Origin: Bryoerythrophyllum caledonicum
Lineage: Eukaryota > Streptophyta > Bryopsida > Pottiales > Pottiaceae
DNA: 64,000 nucleotides
Direction: 5' to 3'
Assembly (NCBI GenBank): GCA_963971425.1
Contig: OZ020515.1
Coordinates: 9,130,291 to 9,194,290, forward strand
Part shown: positions 1-11,745 of the stretch, one piece after another
Layout of the letters: every line of letters starts with the position of its first letter
Position numbering within the stretch: position 1 is the first letter of the stretch
Translations under genes and position numbers: made by a program
The notes under the pieces: generated by a model
Told to the model about the DNA's origin: nothing
Database searches by the model: none
The model's input: the letters and a program-made list of their open reading frames with translations, nothing else

Positions 1-244
1 CATACTTTATACAAGGGTTGGCAGTTGATTACAAGATATTCTATGTAGTACATAATGCATACAATGGTGGAAACTAAATATAGATGCTTCTACAATTGGA
101 CTTAGCACCAATAGTAAAAACACCTTTACTCTATACAATTAATGACATAACGTCTTACATCACCCTTAGAATATACTACTCTTACACATACACCATATAT
201 CAATTACCATACACAACTAGTATACTCTCATAAAGGCACACTAT

Positions 245-3200
245 CTACTCTATAGAATTTAGGGCTGCTTGCAAACGGTCGTCATCGATAGCTTCGGTTT
301 GCATTGCAATATATTGAAGTATGTGAGCCTTTGTTGATTGAAGAATTCCACTCCCGCTTTCAACCTGCATTCCAAATACATTGCGCTTTCTCCACCCGCT
401 GGCTCCGGACATGGTTCTTTCCGGTGTGTCTACCCATGAAAAAATGCATGCATCTTTCTCTACCCAACTGTGGCTCTCCCCAGATGGCTCCCAGAATGAA
501 TCCATGCAATTTGCATACCGTTGTGCAGAAGACCCATCTCCATCAACAACCCCCCTTTGGATGATGGGCCAATACCAACAAACCTTTATCTTAAATCTCC
601 ATCGGTATTTTCCTTCCTCAATCACTTTTCCTACATAGAATGGTACACCGCCTTCTATTTCTGCTCGATCAACACTCAAGGCTACAAATTGTCCACAACG
701 GATATCAGATTGTGGATTGAATGGTAGAAATGGGTCGTAATTACCTTCATACATTGAACCCTCTTCAGCTCGTTCCTCAACATAGTTGCGCTCTGTTCGT
801 TGAGCCTTGCACAGTGCTTGATTAGAGGGTCTTCCTCTACGACGACCAAAGTATACTCGAGCCTCGGCATTTGGGAACATGGCGACTACCTGCTCTACGA
901 CATCTATCTCGCGATTTTCTTCACTTGCACCATCCATTACATCCAAAGATGTACTCTCTGTAGGTCCGGTGTTGGAGAACTCTGAAGGCCAAAACGGTGA
1001 GGAACGATGCTCATTGATACAATCTTTGTGTGGAAATTCAGCTAAATAGAGTTTCAATCTCTTAGCCTCTACTTTTGCCTCACGATTCTTGTCCCCCTGC
1101 TGCAACCTTTGAATGCACCTTTGTTTGTATACTATGAAGTCATCCAACGCCTTCAACTCCCGTTCGTCCGCTGCAAATACTTGTGCAAACGATGGTCGCT
1201 CATCCCTACTTGGCAACGACCTCAAAGTTTCGTCCCTGCCTCCGGTCCCCATGGATCCTTGCAACAATGCTTGTGTTGTACTCGAACCTCACAAGTCCCT
1301 TCTCGGTTGTCCATATAGAATTGCATGTGGTGCGGAAATGTTATGCCCACTAATGAATCCTGACTTGTCAGTAAGTAAGGAGTTATGAACAATTTCCAAT
1401 TCCATACATTCTCTAGCAGCCGGGCGCTAAGAAATGCCTCCGTAGGAAATGTTCCTCGCTCTATAAGACTAATCATTTCCTTCAATGAGTCCACGTCCAA
1501 CCTCTTCAACATATTTGATATACAACAGAAGCATTGATCAATATCTTCGTGTGTATCACCTACTGTAAGAAACAATAGTTCCACCTCTTGAAAAAACCCC
1601 AATTCCACCATGTAGCACATAGACGAAACATATAAATGTTTTTGTTATCGCGTGTGCAGTTGTCCGCCTGAATTCACAATGTTGGTGGCAAAATGCCCTT
1701 CCTCCGCAGCACATCTCCTATCATGTACAACAATGTACTCACGACTTAGCTGCTATCGTGTTTGTGGTGAGCCCCAAACCACACGTCGCAATATAAACCA
1801 ATCCCATGTACAAGAGCACCACACAGATGGCTGTTCACAAACCAATGTTCAATGTTCTTCACAGTCTGCCGCATCCTTGGTACCATGTTCGTATTTTGGT
1901 CCATGCCATCCACTATGATGCACATGTACAACTGAGGGCTAATATAACACAACCTCTTGAATATCCAATAATGCCTACGTTCTTCCATCTGGTTGCGTAG
2001 ATGCAACATAAACAACTTCTTTATCTTTATTCTTACATCCGCATTAGTAGTTCCCTCCATGGCACAATTATACTCCCAACAATGATAACACTTTGAGAAT
2101 CACAAGAATGGAGGTACCTGAACGTGGGGGTACTTGATGCGCCACATCTTCCGGAACGAACTCATACAAATGGTTTCCCCATTACAAATTCTCTGGACCT
2201 CCTCGTTCACGTAATTAAATACATAAAATTTGGTTGTATTCATAGGAAGGAGAATGAGAGGTACCACTTCGTTGTCACTCTTATGGCGAATACAATGATG
2301 AGGTTGAGGACAACTAGCTTCATCAACAAACAATTTAAAGCAAGCCTCTACCGTAGACATTCTAGTGTTCTCTCTAATCGGATCTGAAAGGGTATTGCCG
2401 TGAATCAATGTCACTCTTCCATATATTAGACAGTCCTTCTTGAATTGCTTAAAACGCCTCTATGAATAGCCAACCCCAAGAGCGTAGCAAACATTACAAA
2501 CTTGTTTTCCATCTAACTTTGTTACAAACTTGTCTCGACGAGTTCCTTCCGTCCTTATGTAAAAAGAAACCAGCATCTGTCTCATCCACGTACTTTGTAT
2601 TGAAAACTCATTAGCCCATCTATTATATCGCATGTCCAATAGATACCTTGTTAGAATGTCCTCCAAACAGTTGCGTTTGCATCCTCCTGGTGCCATAGAA
2701 ATTTGCACGCTTCTAAGCGATACCTTAGCTCGTGCAGCTTCTGTCAATGATGGCTCTCTTGAGTCTCTCTTTCTCCTATTTTGCATAGAATAGAGACGAC
2801 GTGCTGGTCTAATATAAGCAGATCCATCTACATGGAGAAAATCTTGGATGTTTGAGGGAGTAGATTGAGAAAACGGCGAATTTTCATCTATGGCGTTTGA
2901 AGCATGACTACTGCGTTGAGACCTCTCGGTAGATCTTGGTGTATTGATGAACTCAGGAAAACCGAATTCTGGGGCGATTACTTGTGTAGGCGCTATCTGT
3001 GATCCAATGTCACCATGGATACTTGTAATATCAGGTTCTATAGCCACTACACGTAGCAAAGATCAATGCCAACAAATGATCAAGCCCACACAAATGCCAA
3101 GGCGTTCTCCTATAATCTCTCCGGTCCAATGCAATGCATCATCTACCCTAATGATACGCACCGCCACCTTGAATGAGAACAACTCCGATCCATTCAATTC

Positions 3201-3472
3201 CATGCCACTTTTTAATGCATGCTCCCTGGTTGCTAAGCCCACCAATCTCCTTCTTCAGAAAACAGTTCTACTGCCCTTTCTAATTCAGATGTCATGATCC
3301 CATCAGATCTCTGTTGAATTTGCCTTGCACGTGCTGCTCGTATTAATCGAGCCCCCATAGAGCTATTGGAATGCATATTATTCGTTTGGATGTGTGGCCG
3401 TATCAAAGAAGTATGAATCGTGCGGCTCTCCATTATCACTATTGAAAACATAGGAACATTATGGCTGCACAT
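245..3472 (-). pseudogene. DUF7869-type transposon protein, decayed copy A
   Basis: Reading leftward, open segments follow the order of DUF7869 proteins. A short N-terminus (3472-3233) is followed by a Ser/Arg-rich segment with a Cys pair (3059-2460), then a segment with the motif SSFRKMWRIKYPHVQVPPF (2414-2100). The core has IIVDGMDQNTNMVPR and LCGALVHG (2060-1746), then DNCTRDNKN near 1660, and FLTVGDTHEDIDQCF (1620-1222; the usual form is VGHTHEDIDQ). The tail (1267-245) has a VPFYVGKV...KVCWYWP stretch. The conserved D, DN and HED residues suggest an RNase H-like transposase, which is inference. Segments between 3245 and 1746 share one frame with in-frame stops; frame changes near 3240 and after 1746 may be introns or indels. 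It is not functional as read. The left limit may lie outside the window. Confidence 0.8.
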
Positions 3473-3651
3473 TAGTCAAAATACATGTACTAATTGTTAA
3501 CCTTTAAAGCACCATTCATCTGATAAAAGATATGTTTCTAAACACATATTTACTGTTCAAAATATGATGATGATATAGGACCTTTTGATAAAACAACTTT
3601 GAAATGAAAAAAATAAGAATTTGTAGAGCATGAACTTCTTGCACGGAGTCT

Positions 3652-4603
3652 TTAACCCTGAAGGTACAATGACAGTCTTACACTAAAAACACTTCAAAAT
3701 TGTTGGATGCTAGTGCAATGAACAAAAAAGGAAACAAAAACTTTTATTTCTAGTTTTGACCGTAGGATCTCAATAAAGACTTACTAAGTAATATATAAAC
3801 AAAATTTCATAAACTTTGACCGCACGGATTGAAAGATTATGGTGTTTGAAGTCAAGCATGTGGTTCATTTTCTTCCCTGCGTGCAGTGGATCAGTAGACT
3901 TTGACTTCACTTGGTGTCAAATTTTTGCACTACACAAGGTCTAAATCCATAACCATCTTATTAAGCATGATGTTAGTTCCTTATACACCAATTTTTAGAG
4001 GTAGAGAACGGGTGTAGCATATTCAAAACAACTGTGCAAGGAGTGGAAGTTCGGAATTTGTTAAATTCACACTGTAATTTTTTGTGAACTTAATATGTTT
4101 TAGATTGGTAATTCAAATGGTCAATAAGAGGTTTACAGCACGTATTGTTGTGGAAAAAGTAAAAAGTGAAAAATAAAAAGATATCTAGGTTTTACTTGGA
4201 AAACAAGAAGTTTTTTTGGTAACTTGCCCAACATTGGCTGATAATGTGTGAAAATCTTTGACCTGGGTTGGTATGCTATTTTTCACTAAAGACAAGAACT
4301 TATTTTGACAACATCAAGGGAAATAATATTATTTGCAAGTACTGAAAATCTCACATTCAACAGAGTGTCCTAGCAAAAGTTTTTGGATGTATCTGACTTG
4401 CCTGCTCTCCCCATTTGAAATTCAAAACCCTAAAACTTTTTGATCAAATGTCCAATTTAGGTAAAAATTGTTTTTCCACTAAAGTCTTGGTAATGCCTTT
4501 CTTCAGTAAAATTTTCAAAGAGAAATGTTGAAAATTGACACCATAGAAACCTGACTGAACTTTCAAAAAGCCCATTTTTGACACTTGATCCTTTAGGGGT
4601 TAA
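3652..4603 (+). mobile_element. TTAA-bounded inverted-repeat element, copy 1
   Basis: The left end reads TTAACCCTGAAGGTACAA. The right end, read inward on the other strand, is TTAACCCCTAAAGGATCAA. These are imperfect terminal inverted repeats that include TTAA at both borders. The interior is AT-rich without an ORF. It contains ACCGTAGGATCTCAATAA at about 3759, GCACGGATTGAAAGATTA at 3823 and CCAATTTTTAGAGGTAGA at about 3990. The same landmarks recur in order in copies at 11.4, 28.3 and 60.1 kb. A TTAA target with short TIRs recalls piggyBac or Kolobok elements, but no transposase ties it to either. Confidence 0.65.
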
Positions 4604-4785
4604 ATATGCTATACCTCGTCTGCATCCCTAAACATTGGTATAAAATGGAACTTATATCATTTTTGACATGATGATAATGAATCTAGATCATGTGTGATGC
4701 AATCTTTTGAATCCAAGTGAACTGAAACGAAGGGAATCCAGTGAATCTAGGGAAGAAAATGAACCATGTTGTCTACTTGCTATTA
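4604..4785 (-). repeat. Inverted partial copy of the TTAA-family repeat
   Basis: Read on the minus strand, 4785-4604 gives a match to 3855-4020 of the neighbouring element, with the landmarks GGTTCATTTTCTTCCCT, TTCACTTGG, ATTTTGCAT-like, and a 'TTAGTTCC...CCAAT...TTTAGG' tail. It starts directly after the right border of copy 1. It may be a second truncated insertion or the far arm of a larger foldback. Confidence 0.5.
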
Positions 4786-5230
4786 CTGACACCATTGAAA
4801 CTTGTTACAATTGCTAATAAAAAAAAGGATTTGTACATCCACATAAAGGTTATTCTACAAACAACATAGTATAGAAGATCGATCAACAATCAATTTTAAA
4901 CTTGTATAAAAATAAATGTTTACCTAAAGATACTTTGTAGGTGTTAGCAGTACACCCACTGATGCTTGATGGCGTTCAACATTAAATCACCATTCCGTCG
5001 TTGTTGAACATGTTTTTCAATCCTTTCCACTTTACCTGCAACACATGCATAAAATTCATATGGTAAACTATGTGATAAAAACTCCTAAGTATCTTCGTAT
5101 TACATATAGCCCAAAATTTTAATATAATATGTAAAAAGTGGGAACATAAGGAGAAACAAAGCAAAAGGTCCAAAGTTCAAAAGTCAAATTTTGACTAGTA
5201 AACTTGAGGCACAAGGTTCCAACATGGTGT
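4786..5230. other. No gene seen
   Basis: AT-rich intergenic DNA. Short ORFs here have no recognisable content. Confidence 0.5.
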
Positions 5231-6841
5231 GGGAGTCTAAAACTCCCACTTGGTTGCACCTAACAAAAAAATTAGTTAAAATAGGATTTTTAGTGTTAAT
5301 TAGATAGAAAAGTAGTTAGTGTTGTGTGGAATTAGATTAGATAACAAATAGCGAAAGTAGTGAAAAGCTTAACTCGTTAATTAGCATTATAGTGGTGATA
5401 AAACCGGGTCTTAAATTAATTAGTTTTGGTGCCCGGAAAACCTAAAAGAGGATATCCGGGAAAGTCTCCGGGACAAAGTTCCAAATCACTACTTAGTGCT
5501 AAATTAATTAGTAAAGTCTTTGCCAAATACATAGACTATTTAGTAGTGTTTCTTTGTAGTTTAGTTATTAGGTTTTCTTTCTACTTTAATTGTTGTAGAA
5601 AACTAAAATTCTTATTTGAAAGAGTAAGGATTTAATTTTATATGAGACAAAATTATAAAAAGGAGAAAAGAAAAACAAGAAAAGAAAAAGATTTAAAAAA
5701 ATTCATACCCGGGTATCAACCCGGGTATGAACTAGCCCGGGTACCAACCCGGATATGGGCTGATACCCGGGTACCAGGGTATCACCCGGGCAGCACCCCG
5801 GGTAGCTCCAGCCGCCTCCAACAGCCCTTCCCGAAATTTCCCTCCCCAAATTTTTCAAGTCTCGAGAAGTTTTCCTCTCTCCTCCAGACTTTCCTCTCCC
5901 CTTCCTTCTCTAAAATCTTTCTCCCCCCCCTCAAATTTTCTCCTCTATTTCCCTCTCTAGTTCTCTCTCTCTCATACTCTCTCGCTCTCTCTCTATTTGT
6001 TTGTTTTGGAGTTGGGGTTTTGAAGAAGAAGAGAAGGAGGTGCAACAAGGGTGCAAGTTGGAGTTTCAAAGAGAAGATTTGAAGAGGAGGTGGTGCAACT
6101 AGGAGGAAGAAGAAGAGGAGGCTTTTCAAGTGTCTTGAAGGTGGTGGAAGAGGTGCGCGAGCTAGGGTTTGGAGGAAGAGATGCACGTTTCTTAGGGTTT
6201 GGTGGTGGTGGACATTTCTAGGGTTTGTGGAAGAAGAGGAGATTAGTGGCCAAAGCGAGAAGATAAAAGAGACAAAGGAAGGAGGTTGCGGGTGCAACAA
6301 CCAAGGTGACTCTTATCCATGTTGGGTTTCTTTTGTTTGTGCAAAGTTCTTGTTTGTGAGTCTTTTCCTCTCTTGTCTACCGGGGTGACTCCCCGGTAAT
6401 ATCCTCTCCGGTCTAGTGAAAAAGTCCCCCCGGGGACTTTATCTAGACCTTATTGTATTGTTTACATGTATAGTTGTTGTCGATTGTCCTAGCCTTGTGG
6501 CAAGTTGTTATTTTGAGTTGTCTCTCTCCTCCTATCATTTTAGGTCTTGCCCACAATTCCTATCTTTTTCCTGGTCTTCCTGGTCAACCGGGAAAAACCT
6601 CTTTCTAAGTCCTTGTCTCCAAAGTCGTCACCTCGTTAGCATTGTATGTGGCCTTGTGTTGTTAGTATGTTGCTAGATATGTGAGATACCCATATCCACA
6701 TTTTCTAGCAAAGTGTTCCGGAGTTGTCTACCGGCGGACCGGTAGACTTGTGTTTCCGGGCCGGACCGGAGTTTGTAACAAGTTAATAGGGAGATTGGTG
6801 GAAGTACAGGCACTTCAAGAATTCCGTCGACCTTGGACAAC
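5231..6841 (+). other. Untranslated leader or promoter region of the CCGG-dense block
   Basis: Between 5400 and 6841 the composition shifts to CCGG/CCCGGG-rich, with a cluster of CCCGGGTA-type repeats at 5705-5810. It then becomes pyrimidine-rich (CTCTCTC at 5875-6000), then GAAGAAGAGG-rich (6020-6290). The CT-rich run resembles a plant 5' leader. Candidate splice acceptors occur before the ORF at 6842 (for example ...GGAAGTACAG at about 6808), so the transcript may start well upstream. No coding segment is supported here. Confidence 0.4.
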
Positions 6842-7999
6842 ATGGCTCTACCAGTGTCACTAACTCTTTCGAAGATAGATCCAAACAAGTGGGAGAGGAC
6901 TCCAAAGGGCATACAATTGGAGGAAGACCTCATCCGGATGGGGTGCCGGGGGTTTCACGAGAAGCCATGGGTATTTCAGAAAGGACATGCGGTGTCGGAG
7001 TTGCAACCTCTCGGGAACTCCCGGGGAGCTTATCGGGCAAATCACCGGTCTTGGACCGTAGATGTGTGGCGCGAAATGTACTCTCTTCGTCAAAAGAGTG
7101 AGTGGTCAGGCGCAGTCAACCGGGAGCTGTTGGAGGAACACGTGTCGCAACCTTACAATTCTTCAGAATTCTACCGGAGCGACCACTTCACGAATCACCA
7201 GTTGAGAAGGGCGGTTGAGTTTCTAAACCCAATCCTCCATCCCAACCGTCGTGAAAGAGTCACGGCCCGGTTGGCCACTGCCTACATCAAGGCATTTTTC
7301 GAAGAATCCTCCCCGGATTGGGGATCCTTGTTGGTAGAGGCAATCTTGCCTCAAATCCGGGTGGTTCGACAAGGTGGAGGCTCCAAGACTTTTCTGACTC
7401 CCTATCTCATGCATTTGTATGAGCACCACCGTTGTCTGGACCCGGATGAGCAGAAGATGTCGAGAGATGCGATGGGTCCTTTAGATCAACCTCCCCGGGG
7501 CCCTCCTCAACAACCGGAGACCCGGTTGGTGTTACCGGTAACTCCCAGGGATCCTTCGCAACTGGAGTCGCGATCAACTCTACCGGGGACTCCCCGGAAA
7601 GCCTCTTCATCTCAAGCAATTCCAAGGAAGGAGAGGACCTCCCGGTCTCACCGAGAGAGACCACCACAACCACCTGAGGCATCCAAGCGACTCACTCTCG
7701 TGGAGAACATCTCCAAGTTCTCCCGAGAGGTGGCCCGGGAGATCCAAGAGATGGAGATGAAAGTAAAGGAAGCAAAGAGTTTAAAAAGGGCTCTTCGGAG
7801 GATCTTTGAAGTGGAGGACAACCGGGAGATCTTACCGGCAGCCCGGGAGAAGCTAGAACTAGTGACCAAATTGAAGAAAGATCTTCGGGCCGCTCAGAAG
7901 GAGATCCGAGATTCGAAGGCGCAGTCCCAAGAGGCTATCCTATCATTGACCAAGAAGCTTGCCAAGAGGCCAAGTGCCACCACACCGTTGCAAGACTAG
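6842..7999 (+). CDS. Unrecognised 385-codon ORF, CCGG-dense block
   Basis: The start is set at ATG 6842 (AACATGG context). I do not recognise the protein. Residues about 1-215 form a folded-looking domain with WERTPKGIQLEEDLIRMG, DHFTNHQLRRAVEFLNPIL and FLTPYLMHLYEHHRCLDPDE. Residues about 220-280 are rich in Pro, Arg and Ser. Residues about 285-380 are charged and heptad-like, probably a coiled coil (ISKFSREVAREIQEMEMKVK). The layout of globular domain, P-rich linker and coiled coil resembles gag-like or plant-mobile-domain proteins of plant transposable elements, but no diagnostic motif is present. Codons use many CCGG words, unlike neighbouring DNA, which suggests a recent arrival or a distinct origin. 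A second ORF of similar style follows at 8024-8452. Confidence 0.5.
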   Translation: MALPVSLTLSKIDPNKWERTPKGIQLEEDLIRMGCRGFHEKPWVFQKGHAVSELQPLGNSRGAYRANHRSWTVDVWREMYSLRQKSEWSGAVNRELLEEHVSQPYNSSEFYRSDHFTNHQLRRAVEFLNPILHPNRRERVTARLATAYIKAFFEESSPDWGSLLVEAILPQIRVVRQGGGSKTFLTPYLMHLYEHHRCLDPDEQKMSRDAMGPLDQPPRGPPQQPETRLVLPVTPRDPSQLESRSTLPGTPRKASSSQAIPRKERTSRSHRERPPQPPEASKRLTLVENISKFSREVAREIQEMEMKVKEAKSLKRALRRIFEVEDNREILPAAREKLELVTKLKKDLRAAQKEIRDSKAQSQEAILSLTKKLAKRPSATTPLQD

Positions 8000-8023
8000 G
8001 GTTTACCCCGGAAGAAGAGCAAA

Positions 8024-8452
8024 TTGGTCCACACTAAATCTTGTTCTTTGGAAGAGGATGGTCCACCTACTCAAACACCGGTGAGTAGGGTGGATTTCCC
8101 ACCCTCCAAGGAGTGGGGTATGAAGGTCTATGAGAGAAAAAGAAACCTCCCAGTAACTCTTACCGGAAAGGAACTGGTAGACCTCCCTTCCTCAACCCCG
8201 GAGTCCTTGGTGGAATCTTCAGTGGCCATATTGATTGAGTTTAAGAAGACTCCGCGTGTATCTATAGATACACCCAACCTTCCGTTGGATACCGCCACTC
8301 CATCGGTAGACCTCCCTGAAGACATTCCCACTCCACCGGTAGATCTCCTGGTTGAGACATCCGACCTCCGGGGGGATTCTCTTAACCATGTTGGTACTTC
8401 CAGACGTAGTGCCAATCCCTATACGTCTCAATCGGAAGAGTCTTCCGGTTGA
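8024..8452 (+). other. Downstream ORF with Pro-Val-Asp-Leu repeats
   Basis: An open frame of about 140 codons without a clear ATG start, in the same CCGG-rich style as the ORF at 6842-7999. It contains degenerate repeats around TPSVDLPEDIPTPPVDL and many Ser, Thr and Pro residues, as expected of a disordered tail. Function unknown. The following 1.4 kb holds no convincing ORF. Confidence 0.35.
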
Positions 8453-8689
8453 GTCTTTGTTACATGTTATGTGTTGATTTACCTCACCGGTTGGTGAGAT
8501 GTCGTTTTAAGTTGCTAGAATTACACATTAGGGTGAGAGTAGTGATGTCGATGGGGCCCTATTGCGCACCCGGTCAGGACCACTTGAGTGGTTTCTCCGG
8601 CTACTTATTTTTGTTAGGAAAAGGTTCACCGGTCCCGGGACCGCCGGACCGGGAGTCTTCCAATTTACCGATCTACCGGTAATCTACCG

Positions 8690-8905
8690 GTGACTAGGCT
8701 ACTCTTGATTTTAGGATCTAAATGCCGTTTTGTCTCTTAGTGGAGCTACTTTTGGAGGGTAGCTATTGATTTTAGTGCACCTCCTAGATGCCGTTTTGTC
8801 CTTTTGCAATCTAGTTTTGGAGCGTAGCTATTGACTTTAGTGCACTCTTTAGATGCCATTTCCATCTTTTTGGGGATCTAGTTTTGGTGGGTAGCTAGTG
8901 GCCTT
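8690..8905 (+). repeat. Three imperfect tandem repeats of about 70 bp
   Basis: Each unit carries GGGTAGCTATTGATTTTAGT (or a close variant), then CTAGATGCCGTTTTGTC and ATCTAGTTTTGG. The units start near 8690, 8755 and 8825. They lie in the presumed 3' region of the CCGG-dense block. Confidence 0.6.
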
Positions 8906-9850
8906 TGTGTACTTAAGGGCCTTGGGCTGTTGTGTTATGTACTCTTCTCTTTGTTGATCTCCCCGTGTCTTGCCTTTATTGCTTGTGTCTAGAGTCTTTG
9001 TTGAGCTTGTGTGAGTAGATCGGGAGAGAGTTGAGTCCTCCTAGTGTGTCTTTGCTAGGTGTACAAAGTTGTGACTTGTTGTGTGTTAAGTGATTGAGTG
9101 TGAGTAGAGACATCCCGAGGGGCTAGGATATCCGGGTTAGCTAGGTAGAATGAGGTCCGGGAGTTGGGCTCTAGACTTTTCACCGGTGGGACCGGAAAGA
9201 GTTGCTTTACCGGATGGGATCCGGGAAGCCCACGGCTATTTAAGATAGCCTCTCTTAAGTGAGAAGTGTTTGGATTGATGGGGAGTAGGGAGTGACATCT
9301 CCCTTCTCTCGGTACACCGGGAGACATCCTGGCTAAGCCTGAGTCCGGAGAATACCGGGATTATTATCCTTGCACTGGATGAGTTCCGACGATCCCCGTG
9401 GAAGGTTGTTTTGCTCATATGATTTGCTTAGTACTAACTTGTTGTCAGACTTGTATCTTTTTGCTTTGATTCAGTGGGTGTGGTTGTAGTTGGAACCTGG
9501 GCTTGCGTGACCGGTTTACCAAGACAAGTTCCCGGTAAATTGTGAAGACCGGTAAACCGGCTACGACCTTTATAACTCTTTCAAGGTGTAGGGTTAGATT
9601 TTGGATATTGTGGCCTCTGGACTGCGAGAACGGAGGGCAGTGACTTTTCGGGCACTGAAAAAACTTACCAGAAATCTACTCTGACGCTCAACAGAGTTTA
9701 ACTGAAACACATGTGGTTACTTGTTACCGATTACTAAGGTACCGGGGAAGCCATCCTCCGGGATGTGCCGAGGTATTATGTCTAGATTGTTGTTAAGATT
9801 TAAAGAGTTTGATGCACGATAAAAATCCCTGGAAACGATCTGGTAAGGTG
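8906..9850. other. CCGG-rich non-coding tail of the block
   Basis: The CCGG/ACCGGT-rich composition continues to about 9770 and then reverts to AT-rich. No coding sequence, terminal repeat pair or target duplication was found that would define the block as a known element. Confidence 0.35.
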
Positions 9851-11395
9851 GGCTTGCTTAAGGTTAATTTCGGTTAATTTTGATAATAACGAATCACTAG
9901 ACTACGACACATGGATATAAGGTTTCTATGCAAATCTAGAAGTCATTTATCTTCCGGGTTTCTAAGGTGAGCTCTCTTGCAATCGAAACCTCTAGGCCAT
10001 GTGCATTTTAACTTCGTTCACTAATTTCTGTCAACTTTGTGTACTGTATAGGTTGGAGGAAATTTGCACATCGAGGAGATTTTTGCGAATTTGGTAAGCT
10101 TCTGACTTTGTTTCAATTCTGAATATGAAGAAGTCCAGGGTTAGGTTCATGTTGATTGAAGTTCAGTTAGAGTTACAATAGTGTTAGGTGAGTACCAATA
10201 TTTGAATACACAAATGAGGACACCAATTTGAGTACGTATGACATTGCAAATTCAACAAAGTTGAATGAATACACATGTAGCAGCCAATAACTAGTGAGTT
10301 CAGTTCACGTTCAACTGAAATAATTACACCAAAACCACACAGAATTGAAGTCAAGATAGTAGCTAGTAGTATGGCACTATATCCTCAGTATGGCACATCA
10401 ACGCACTACCTGAAACCCTAGCCACCACACCTAGGCACGCAAACCCTAGCCGTTGCATCCAAATCCTAGCTTCCGCAATCAAACCCTAGCTGCCCCAACC
10501 AAATCCTAGCCCCCATTTCCATGGAGTTCGCACGACACTTGATGGAGTAATCGTAGACTCGAGGTGTGCGCACGCACACCCTAAACTGCTTGTGCTCCTC
10601 CATCCATCCAAAAACGTCTTGGCCTTTATGAGTTTGCGTTGCGTGCCACATCTTGACAACGGTGAGGAAGAGCTTCGTGAGTTTAGGGTATCCTTTAAAA
10701 TCAGCACCTGATTGTTTAGTTAAGGCACCATTACTCAAAACCCTGAGCAATCCTTGTTGCGGCCTAGCAGTGCAACAACCCTCGTTTTTTCGCAGGCACG
10801 GCAACCCTCCTGGCACCCCTCGTTGCGGTGTGGCGCTGTGTGGCGCGGCGCGGGCGTGGGCTACTGTCTTCGTGGTTACTCTCTCCGGTTGCGGCTGCTC
10901 TCTCCATGGTTGCTATCTTTTTCACCATCCTTCACACCTATTCTCACATCCAAACTATTTTCCTTCTCTCTCCCAAACCCTAGCCGCCCACAACTTCTCT
11001 CCCTCACACCTCCCCTCCATTCCTCTCCCTCACAACTCTTCTCTCCTCACCCTCCGCCCTCACAAGCCCTTCTCTCACAAAACCCACAAGTCTCTCACAA
11101 GCCTCTCTCTCACACTCACAGCCTCCCTCACAACTACTGCCAGGGATGTGCGCGCGCACACCCCTCCTAGGACTATCCAAAGGTGCAAAGGATTGATATC
11201 CTTTATTGATGCCCGCAATTCCAAAACCCTAGCTCCAAACCCTAAATTGATATCCGAAATTGATACCGTGGTTGATAACCGGTTATGGTGCCCTGTAAGT
11301 TATACCGTGGTGGTGATACCCTCCATATTGATACCCCAAGTACCTTGGTCCATAAATGATGTAGAGAATATCTCAATAAAAAATCCTTAAAAATG
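9851..11395. other. Intergenic; CCCTAGC-rich and CT-rich stretches
   Basis: At 10410-10510 there are several AACCCTAGC/AATCCTAGC words. At 10920-11130 there is a CTCTCACAA-rich stretch. ORFs on both strands here are of low complexity and show no family motif. Confidence 0.35.
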
Positions 11396-11745
11396 TTTGT
11401 TTTAGTGCAATTAGCAAGGGAAAAAAATGAGGTTTTTTTGGTAGTTTTAACCGTAGGATCTCAATAATGACTTATTTAGTAATACACTCTCAAAATTTCA
11501 GAAAGTTTTATCGCACGGATTGAAAGATTATAATGTTTGAAGAAGAGGAAAAGCTCATTTTCATCCCTGTGTTTTCTGGATCAGCAGACTTTGACGTCAA
11601 TTGGTGTTCAATTTTTGCATTCTAAAGGGTCTCAATTAATTACCATAATGTTAAGCATGCTGTTAGTTTGCTACATACTAATTTTTAGAGGTAGATAAGG
11701 AGTGTAGCATATTCAAAAAAATTGTGCAATGAGTGGAGGTTCAAA
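11396..11745 (+). repeat. TTAA-family repeat, copy 2 (partial)
   Basis: It carries the landmarks ACCGTAGGATCTCAATAA, GCACGGATTGAAAGATTA, GGATCAGCAGACTTTGACG and TTTTTAGAGGTAGATAAGG in the same order as copy 1. Neither TTAA terminus is recognisable. It ends where the decayed gene at 11733 begins. Confidence 0.6.

Noticed and set aside
10653-11390. 245-codon plus-strand ORF
   Set aside because: Low-complexity Ser/Leu/His/Pro translation of CT-rich DNA; no domain, and no support over the overlapping frames on either strand.
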